From positions 1-17,698 of the forward strand of contig JALNVI010000059.1 in NCBI GenBank assembly GCA_023231425.1: a DNA stretch of 17,698 nucleotides, in the 5' to 3' direction. The notes beneath the pieces were generated by a model, which did no database searches, was not told the origin of the DNA, and was given only the letters and a program-made list of their open reading frames with translations. The position numbers and the translations under genes were made by a program. This DNA comes from Desulforhopalus sp. Its GTDB lineage: Bacteria > Desulfobacterota > Desulfobulbia > Desulfobulbales > Desulfocapsaceae. Shown piece by piece: positions 1 to 4,990 of the stretch (position 1 is the first letter of the stretch; each line of letters opens with the position of its first letter).

Positions 1-25
1 AAGCAGAGAATTGCTGTTGTTATAT

Positions 26-53
26 CTTTACTCTTCGCGTTCTTCGCGGTAAA
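26..53. repeat. short tandem intergenic motif (CTTCGCGTT / CTTCGCGGT)
   Basis: Two adjacent 9-mers, CTTCGCGTT (33-41) and CTTCGCGGT (42-50), differ at one base and sit in an AT-rich context just upstream of the AMMECR1-type gene. On the other strand this reads ACCGCGAAG-AACGCGAAG, a kind of short tandem motif that I recall as common between genes in many environmental proteobacterial genomes. No function can be read from it. The upstream gene is outside the window. Confidence 0.4.
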
Positions 54-108
54 ATTCATCGTCTTTTCCCATAACTTTCTGAGAAGTTACAGTTAAAGGA
101 GATAAAGA

Positions 109-681
109 ATGATAGATCCAATTTTATTGCGCATTGCGAAAACTGCTATTTTAGCTCAGTTTGACTGTAATATAGAAATAGATAGAAATAAACTTCTAAC
201 AGAGTATCCTTTTTTACAATCGGAGGCTGCTACATTTGTAACACTCAATTACAATCACCAACTTAGAGGATGCATTGGTTCAATTATTGCGCATAGAAAA
301 TTACTTGATGATATTATTAACAACGCTGAATTAGCGGCATTTAATGATTCAAGATTTAAACCGGTCAGCAAAGATGAATTTCCACATTTACATATCGAGG
401 TATCAATCCTAACTCCACCTGAAGAAATAAACTATACTGATTTCAACAACTTACTTGATAAAATAAGACCTGATATTGATGGCTTGATTTTAAAGCATGG
501 CCATAATCAGGGAACTTTTTTACCACAAGTCTGGGAAACGCTGCAAACGACAAAAGATTTTTTAGATCATCTCAGTTACAAAGCAGGTCTAAATCCCTCT
601 GTTTATGATAAACACCCAACGGTTTATCGTTATGAAGTTAAAGCGATAGAAAATGATTTTGAGGCAATAGTATCGCTATAA
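109..681 (+). CDS. amrA: AMMECR1-domain protein (AmmeMemoRadiSam system protein A)
   Basis: The 190-residue protein is the length of a single AMMECR1 domain. It carries the family hallmark LRGCIG (residues 52-57), followed by an AAFNDSRF segment, an HIEVSIL strand and a GTFLPQVW motif near residue 145. ATG 109 is supported by AAAGGAG ending about eight bases upstream. The MEMO-family gene follows after 23 bases with its own GAGGAG site, so the two are probably co-transcribed. In bacteria and archaea AMMECR1 and MEMO proteins commonly occur with a radical SAM protein; that third member is not visible here and could lie left of the window. The biochemical role is not established from this sequence. 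Codon use is AT-rich, unlike the cobalamin genes downstream. Family assignment is secure; the amr symbol is a naming convention. Confidence 0.88.
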   Translation: MIDPILLRIAKTAILAQFDCNIEIDRNKLLTEYPFLQSEAATFVTLNYNHQLRGCIGSIIAHRKLLDDIINNAELAAFNDSRFKPVSKDEFPHLHIEVSILTPPEEINYTDFNNLLDKIRPDIDGLILKHGHNQGTFLPQVWETLQTTKDFLDHLSYKAGLNPSVYDKHPTVYRYEVKAIENDFEAIVSL

Positions 682-704
682 AAATAATTTAGAGGAGTGT
701 CACA

Positions 705-1490
705 ATGATCAGAAAAGAGATTGCAGCTGGCACGTTTTATCCTGATAATGTTGACGAGTTAGATAAATATTTTGATCATTTTAATATTGTTTTTGATCAA
801 CTTTTTTCAGTAAAGGATATTCAAAGTAGAGCTATAATTGTTCCACATGCTGGCTATGTTTATTCAGGGTTTACCGCTAATGCAGCTTATAGAGTTTTAC
901 AAAACAGCAGGGCTAAAAATTTTGTCGTTATTGGCCCTTCACATAAAGTTACTTTCAGTGGAATAAGTATTGGTGAATTTGAGTCTTACAGAACACCCCT
1001 GGGAAACATTAAAAGTGCTACTGCTCTTATAAACAATCTTAAAAATAGATTCAAAATAAACTGTGTTTTCCAGGCCCATGCTGAACATAGCACAGAGGTA
1101 CAGTTCCCATTTATTAAACATTATTTAAAAGATGTAAATATTGCAGAAATTGTCTATGGCCAAGAAGACCCCAGACATCTTTCCCAAATTATAGATTATA
1201 TCTTGAAAGATAAAGATAATGGGGTAATTATCAGCACAGATTTAAGCCATTTTCATAATCTTAATGAAGCCGAGGAATTAGATAATATTTGCCTCAAATC
1301 TATTGAATTACTTGATACAGACACGTTGCATAGTGGCTGCGAAGCATGTGGGATGATTGGCGTTGAGGCCATATTATTAAGTGCAAAGAGAGCAAATCTA
1401 AAAGCACATATATTGGATTATAGAACCAGCGCAGAGGCCAGTGGTGACGAATCAAGAGTCGTTGGCTATGTGAGTGCATATTTTAGTTAG
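705..1490 (+). CDS. amrB: MEMO1-family protein (AmmeMemoRadiSam system protein B)
   Basis: This 261-residue protein spans the full MEMO fold, related to class III extradiol dioxygenases and LigB. Visible family positions are VPHAGYVYSG (His48), GPSHK (His80), AEHSTEVQFPF (about 126-136), STDLSHFH (about 177-184) and a Cys-Gly at 215-216. His48, His80 and Cys215 fall where human MEMO1 has its metal-site residues His49, His81 and Cys244, so a metal site is likely retained. ATG 705 is preceded by GAGGAG. It lies 23 bases after the AMMECR1-type gene and is probably in the same transcript. Catalytic activity in bacteria is uncertain. Codons are AT-rich like its partner. An antisense open frame at 939-1121 is a shadow. 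Confidence 0.9.
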   Translation: MIRKEIAAGTFYPDNVDELDKYFDHFNIVFDQLFSVKDIQSRAIIVPHAGYVYSGFTANAAYRVLQNSRAKNFVVIGPSHKVTFSGISIGEFESYRTPLGNIKSATALINNLKNRFKINCVFQAHAEHSTEVQFPFIKHYLKDVNIAEIVYGQEDPRHLSQIIDYILKDKDNGVIISTDLSHFHNLNEAEELDNICLKSIELLDTDTLHSGCEACGMIGVEAILLSAKRANLKAHILDYRTSAEASGDESRVVGYVSAYFS

Positions 1491-1507
1491 AACTCTGAAT
1501 AATTTCA

Positions 1508-1679
1508 GGAGACCTTGAACCAGCTTGTATTTCGTTCATATTCGAGGAACAGGAGGAAATTTATTACAGCCATGTTTGATATCGGAGTCCAGTGCTTACC
1601 TCGACGTCTCGTTCCTCGCTTTGTCGGAGGATAAATTCTTGACTGTAACGAGGAAAATGGGCAATTATTCAAGGTCTCC
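1508..1679. repeat. 172-base element with 12-base perfect inverted termini (MITE-like)
   Basis: The left end GGAGACCTTGAA (1508-1519) is the exact reverse complement of the right end TTCAAGGTCTCC (1668-1679). Inside, GAGGAAC (about 1543-1550) and GTTCCTC (about 1611-1617) are also inverted, and both sides carry a TTCGTT/CTCGTT-type motif at similar distance from the end, so the ends look imperfectly symmetrical beyond the 12 bases. It encodes no recognisable protein. Size, perfect ends and intergenic position fit a miniature inverted-repeat element or a large cruciform repeat. I see no target-site duplication. A partial relative lies at 15683-15740. Confidence 0.55.
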
Positions 1680-1738
1680 ATAAGTTAACAGCTGCTTACC
1701 CCAGCCCGCATATCGCCGATGCAGGAATAAAGTCACGA

Positions 1739-1780
1739 GGTCCTCGTAAGAGGATCAACCATCGACGTAACGGTCGATGG
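1739..1780 (+). other. tandem stable hairpins in the leader of the porin-like gene
   Basis: Hairpin 1 pairs 1739-1745 with 1750-1756 (seven pairs including one G-U) around a GTAA loop, which is GNRA-type in RNA. Hairpin 2 pairs CCATCGAC (1759-1766) with GTCGATGG (1773-1780), eight perfect pairs around a six-base loop. A competing short pairing, ACGAG with CTCGT (1735-1747), overlaps hairpin 1. They end 119 bases before ATG 1900. Neither has a T-run, so they are not ordinary terminators. I could not match them to a known riboswitch. They may be part of a 5' leader or of a repeat. Confidence 0.4.
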
Positions 1781-1899
1781 AAAGAACACACAAGGACGTC
1801 AAGAAGGGGTGGATCACAATGTAAAAAAACTCCCCAGACGACAGGATTCCTTAGAAATTTCAACCGAAAACGACAATTAAATGTTCGAAAGGGAAAAAA

Positions 1900-2532
1900 A
1901 TGAAAAAAAATATTTTTATAATCACTGGCTGCACCATGCTGCTCTCAATATCTTCTGCCGCCTACAGTGCAGAAGGTCCGTATCTGAGTGTAAATGTTGG
2001 TGTCGCGACCCCGAATGATTCTGATGTAACTGATTCTACAACACCATATATGATAATGGATATGGAATCAGACTCTGGTTTGGCACTTGGTGTAGCTGTT
2101 GGTTATAGCCTTGCCTGCAACATGAGATTTGAGGGAGAATTTGCATATCAGGAAAACGATTTAGATAAGGTCAGTTTCTATGATATAGGTGCTGATTTAA
2201 CCGGTTATACATCGAGCTATGCTTTTCTTTTAAATAGCTACTATGATTTCAAAAATGCAAGCCCTTTTACCCCTTTCATCGGTGGCGGCCTTGGGATGGC
2301 AAAGGTCGAAATAAATGATTTGAATTTCCCTGGATCAGGTATTCCAGACGAAAGTGATGATGACAATGTATTTGCCTATCAGTTTGGAGCGGGTGTGGCT
2401 TATGCTGTAAATGAACAAGTCAGTATTGATGTCAAATATCGCTATTTTGGAACTTCTGATCCGGAATTTGAGACCACAGAAGCAGAGTATTCCAGCAATA
2501 ATGTTTATGCCGGTGTAAGAATTGCTTTTTAA
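1900..2532 (+). CDS. outer-membrane beta-barrel protein (OmpA-like/OMP_b-brl family)
   Basis: The 210-residue protein begins with a classical signal peptide: two lysines, a hydrophobic core to about residue 20, and probable cleavage after AYS at residue 23. The mature part alternates polar and hydrophobic residues in short strands separated by acidic, Asp-rich loops, with a Gly-rich segment TPFIGGGLGMAKVE near residues 125-139. It ends NVYAGVRIAF, an aromatic C-terminal residue typical of barrels inserted by the BAM machinery. Size fits an eight-stranded barrel. ATG 1900 follows GAAAGGGA. It stands alone: the neighbours are spacers with repeats and hairpins. Substrate or binding role is unknown. 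A loop-mediated adhesin or small porin would look the same. Confidence 0.82.
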   Translation: MKKNIFIITGCTMLLSISSAAYSAEGPYLSVNVGVATPNDSDVTDSTTPYMIMDMESDSGLALGVAVGYSLACNMRFEGEFAYQENDLDKVSFYDIGADLTGYTSSYAFLLNSYYDFKNASPFTPFIGGGLGMAKVEINDLNFPGSGIPDESDDDNVFAYQFGAGVAYAVNEQVSIDVKYRYFGTSDPEFETTEAEYSSNNVYAGVRIAF

Positions 2533-2628
2533 CCAGACATTTCAGCAGGTGAATGATTTCAGGAGCAAAACCTTTCTCGCCCCTGAAATTGTGGAAATCA
2601 GCACGACGCGATGATTTCACCCATGTGT

Positions 2629-2648
2629 AGACAAGGCATGCCTTGTCT
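2629..2648. repeat. 20-base perfect palindrome AGACAAGGCATGCCTTGTCT
   Basis: The sequence reads identically on both strands with no loop. It is flanked by GTGT and CTACAAGG, so the larger context GTAGACAAGG...CCTTGTCTCTAC is also nearly symmetrical. It is in a spacer, 97 bases after the porin-like stop. Palindromes of this GTAGAGACAAGG type are familiar as dispersed intergenic repeats in environmental bacteria (recollection, not checked). Confidence 0.6.
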
Positions 2649-2716
2649 CTACAAGGTGACCGCTATCGTAATAAAAATAGCAAACGTCACAGAATACGAA
2701 ACAATAAGAATTAACT

Positions 2717-2754
2717 AAAAAATCGGCACTCCTCAAAAGGAATGCCGATTTTTT
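2717..2754. terminator. rho-independent terminator, bidirectional shape
   Basis: AAAAATCGGCA-C-TCCT pairs with AGGA-A-TGCCGATTTTT around a short CAAA loop; one C-A mismatch interrupts a stem of about 15 pairs. The plus strand ends in a run of eight or more T, and the A-run before the stem gives T's on the minus strand. It probably ends the porin-like transcript on the plus strand. It could also stop minus-strand transcripts from the gene ending at 3039. Confidence 0.75.
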
Positions 2755-2798
2755 TTCCACCACACTTTTCCACCATACAGAACTGTTATACCAATCAC

Positions 2799-2993
2799 AT
2801 TTTTTACTGACCAGAGAACGCAACTGCGTGGACATCTTTTTTGGCGATTACAAAAGGATAAACAGGATGTAAAATTGAGCTCATGGTAGAAGCGTCCGTT
2901 GTGCTGGAGACACCAAAATTGCTCATCTCTACGGAAATCTTTTGCTTTTTCCTGCCTCCCGTCTCCCGTCTCCTTTCTCCCTTTTCCCGCCCC
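2799..2993. repeat. dispersed intergenic repeat, copy A
   Basis: This spacer segment matches 9472-9659 in the same orientation and block order. Shared blocks are ATTTTTTACTGACCA (2799 onward), AAACAGGATG (2860-2869), a 29-base block GTAGAAGCGTCC...GAGACACC (2886-2914; 25 of 29 identical to copy B), then CTTTTGCTTTT (from 2939) and a C/T tract with tandem CTCCCGT. The distances between blocks differ by insertions and deletions. Like copy B it lies just 3' of a minus-strand gene with the C/T tract nearest that gene. No protein is encoded with confidence. Confidence 0.75.
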
Positions 2994-3038
2994 TGCCTTT
3001 AAATCCGCCAATACAAAATGTAAATGGTATTACACCAT

Positions 3039-3344
3039 TCACTCCGCTATATCACGACTCCAGGAGAGGGCCATCATCGTCTTCGGAAAGCCGATGGTTG
3101 AGATCAGAAGAAGCAGCGCATGGTCAATCTCTTTCCGATTTGCACCTGCCTCAAGTGCCCGGCGGGTGTGAGAATGAACGCTTCCCTCAGAGCCAATTGC
3201 CGCAGCGGCCGCAAGCTGAATAAGCTGGCTTTCTTTTCCTCCCAGCGGACCTGCTCCCCGTACGGTTTTCCCCAGTTCTTTCACCACACCGAGAATCTCG
3301 GGATACTCTTCACTCAGAGTGTTATAAATTCCTTTTGTCGCCAT
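3039..3344 (-). CDS. carboxymuconolactone decarboxylase/AhpD-like small protein lacking the CxxC
   Basis: The 101-residue all-helical protein matches the single-domain CMD family: an N-terminal YPEIL segment, QLIQLAAAAAIGSEGSVHSHTRRALEAG (about 41-67) and a C-terminal EIDHALLLLISTIGFP. In AhpD-type members the active helix carries C-x-x-C-x-x-x-H. Here the aligned positions read Ser52-x-x-Ser55-x-x-x-His59, so the redox pair is replaced by serines while the histidine and Arg-Ala-Leu-Glu-Ala-Gly helix remain. Peroxidase-type activity is therefore unlikely; its substrate is unknown. ATG 3344 has a strong site, AAAGGAG, six bases upstream. A terminator (3448-3487) separates it from ndk, so it is probably transcribed alone. 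Confidence 0.85.
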   Translation of the reverse strand: MATKGIYNTLSEEYPEILGVVKELGKTVRGAGPLGGKESQLIQLAAAAAIGSEGSVHSHTRRALEAGANRKEIDHALLLLISTIGFPKTMMALSWSRDIAE

Positions 3345-3447
3345 GTTGTCTCCTTTATGTAGTGTCGATATTAACCGCAGCAGCAGTTCTGTTTGTGCTT
3401 CGTTATCTGCATTATCATACCAGAGCCACTGGTACAGCTGTATATTT

Positions 3448-3487
3448 AAAAAGGGCCAGAGACAATCTTCGCCTCTGCCCCCTTTTT
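3448..3487 (-). terminator. probable rho-independent terminator after ndk
   Basis: On the minus strand AAAAAGGG(GG)CAGAG pairs with CTCTGGCCCTTTTT around a loop of about 11 bases; one mismatch and a bulged G interrupt the stem. It lies about 25 bases beyond the ndk stop and ends in a T-run. The opposite strand also ends in T's, so it may work in both directions. Confidence 0.65.
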
Positions 3488-3512
3488 CTACTCAAACCTT
3501 CCTCAGAAGTGC

Positions 3513-3935
3513 TTACATCAACAGATCCAGCCCGGAAAAGAAATAACCAATCTCAAAAGCAGCCGTTTCCGGTGCATCAGAACCATGGGTCGCATTTTCC
3601 CCAAGACTTGCACCAAACTCCTTGCGCAGCGTTCCTTCTGCCGCATCTGCCGGGTTGGTTGCCCCCATCAGATCACGCCATTTCTTGATGGCACATTCCG
3701 CCTCGAGAACCATGACAATACAGGGTCCACTGGCCATAAATTCAGTCAACTCGCCAAAAAAGGGTCTCTCTTTATGGACAGCATAAAAGCCCTCAGCCTC
3801 CACCTTGCTCATGTAGAGTTTTTTGATGCCGACAACGGTAAATCCCTCGGCATAAATACGGGCAAGAATCTTACCGGCGTTGCCGTCTGTAAAGGCATTG
3901 GGTTTAATAATTGCAAAAGTACGTTCTTGAGTCAT
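3513..3935 (-). CDS. ndk: nucleoside diphosphate kinase
   Basis: The enzyme transfers the gamma-phosphate of ATP to nucleoside diphosphates through a phosphohistidine. The 140-residue length is standard. Family marks are TFAIIKPNA with Lys11 at the N terminus, KERPFFGELTEFM (about 55-67), MGATNPADA (90-97) and the active-site segment ENATHGSDAPETA, with catalytic His117. ATG 3935 is preceded by AGGGAG. It begins 35 bases after the cbiB stop on the same strand and probably ends the cobalamin transcript, with the hairpin at 3448-3487 downstream. The location could be functional, since CobU consumes GTP, or merely positional. Confidence 0.96.
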   Translation of the reverse strand: MTQERTFAIIKPNAFTDGNAGKILARIYAEGFTVVGIKKLYMSKVEAEGFYAVHKERPFFGELTEFMASGPCIVMVLEAECAIKKWRDLMGATNPADAAEGTLRKEFGASLGENATHGSDAPETAAFEIGYFFSGLDLLM

Positions 3936-3970
3936 GGGAGCTCCCTGTTGAGAATCATTTAGAATCAGTT

Positions 3971-4990
3971 TTAAAAAATCAGTGAAAGTACGACACAGCT
4001 GAAAACTGTCCCCAGCAGAAAAATAAACGTGCTGTAAAGCACCAGACTATTGGCCCGCAAGATATCTTGCGCTTCAATTTCACGGGTGGGATCTCCAAGA
4101 GTTGGTTTATAAACAGATTTTCCAAAATAGACAGCCTCTCCTCCAAGCTGAACTCCCAGAGCACCGGCCATGGCCGCTTCCGGGTGACCAGAGTTGGGGC
4201 TGGCATGTTCTCGGCGGTCACGCAAAAAAATGCGCCAGCAATGTCTCATGTTCAGCCCTGCCAGCGGGCAGGCTGCAACAATACAGAGCCCGCTCAGTCT
4301 CGCCGGGAGATAATTCAGGACATCGTCGAGTCGGGCGGCAAAAAAACCAAAGTGCAGATATTGCTCGTTTTTATAGCCAAACATGGAGTCCATGGTGTTG
4401 GTTGCCTTATAAAGCATGGCACCAATGGCAGCGACGGCTGCTGGCGAAAGGGACTCGGGTGAGAGGGGGAGAAATCCCTGCAGCAATACCGCGAATGCAC
4501 TGAAGAACAGCGGAGCGATAATACCATCGGACGCACTCTCCGCCACCGACTCCACCGACGCACGCACGACTCCATCCCGGTCAAGGGTATTCGTATCGCG
4601 CCCCACAATCAGTCCAACCCGCCGCCGCGCTTCTTTGAGATCACAGGAAGGAACCAGAGCAAGATAGACGTTTTTTGAGTGCCGCAGCAGATCCCGCATG
4701 GCAATAGAGGTGTAAAGCAGAAAGACAGCAAAGACCACTTCCACCACCGGATGGATGGCACGGGCAAGGCTCAACAGCCCCCACAGGATGATAAAGACAC
4801 CGCCGAGGACAAACAGCGCAGTAGCTGTTCCAGCCAGGGTCTCCCGCTGCGGCAGCCAGCGGCGAAAGCGATTTTCACAAAAGGTACACAGCCAGCCGAT
4901 GAGCCGCACCGGGTGAGTGTACCATCTCGGATCACCCAGCAGCAGGTCAAGCAGCACGGCAACGACGAGACAGATGATATATTCTCCCAT
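3971..4990 (-). CDS. cbiB: adenosylcobinamide-phosphate synthase CbiB (CobD of the aerobic naming)
   Basis: This integral membrane enzyme joins the aminopropanol (or its phosphate) arm to adenosylcobyric acid. The protein (339 residues from ATG 4990) opens with a transmembrane helix and the family signature LLLGDPRWYTHPVRLIG (about residues 17-33). It has further hydrophobic helices near 55-75, 160-175 and the C terminus, plus KATNTMDSMFGYKNE (about 195-210), a conserved CbiB stretch. A GTG at 4993 is an alternative start; ATG 4990 is preferred because GGAG lies five bases upstream. That ATG shares one base with the TGA of cobD-cobQ (TGATG), so translation is probably coupled. Its two substrates are made by the two halves of the upstream fusion. 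Confidence 0.95.
   Translation of the reverse strand: MGEYIICLVVAVLLDLLLGDPRWYTHPVRLIGWLCTFCENRFRRWLPQRETLAGTATALFVLGGVFIILWGLLSLARAIHPVVEVVFAVFLLYTSIAMRDLLRHSKNVYLALVPSCDLKEARRRVGLIVGRDTNTLDRDGVVRASVESVAESASDGIIAPLFFSAFAVLLQGFLPLSPESLSPAAVAAIGAMLYKATNTMDSMFGYKNEQYLHFGFFAARLDDVLNYLPARLSGLCIVAACPLAGLNMRHCWRIFLRDRREHASPNSGHPEAAMAGALGVQLGGEAVYFGKSVYKPTLGDPTREIEAQDILRANSLVLYSTFIFLLGTVFSCVVLSLIF

Larger units (their letters stand above)
1491..1899. other. gene-free spacer with a repeat element and hairpins
   Basis: This 409-base stretch between the MEMO-family gene and the porin-like gene holds no credible reading frame. Its first half is the 172-base element described separately (1508-1679). Its second half has two hairpins (1739-1780). 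The stretch 1781-1895 shows only the ribosome-binding context of the downstream gene (GAAAGGGA before ATG 1900). No clear terminator with a T-run follows the MEMO gene. Confidence 0.6.
2533..3038. other. gene-free spacer with palindrome, terminator and dispersed repeat copy A
   Basis: No credible gene lies in these 506 bases. From left to right the stretch holds an inverted pair ATTTCAGG (2556-2563) / CCTGAAAT (2582-2589) just after the porin-like stop, without a T-run; a 20-base perfect palindrome (2629-2648); a terminator hairpin (2717-2754); and repeat copy A (2799-2993), whose C/T-rich edge approaches the stop codon of the minus-strand gene at 3039. Short open frames here on the minus strand are translations of the repeat. 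One of them shares the phrase LQH-GRFY with the matching frame of copy B. Confidence 0.6.

Noticed and set aside
1500..1690. target-site duplication flanking the 172-base element
   Set aside because: The immediate flanks (ATTTCA on the left, ATAAGT on the right) do not match.
1731..1785. c-di-GMP (GEMM) riboswitch upstream of the barrel gene
   Set aside because: GTCACG and a stem of similar placement are reminiscent, but the conserved receptor and second-stem sequences are not matched.
2733..3011. 92-codon minus-strand frame in the spacer
   Set aside because: It is a translation of repeat copy A across the terminator. The matching frame in copy B (9455-9685) shares a short phrase only because the DNA repeat is shared; there is no ribosome site or conserved protein pattern.
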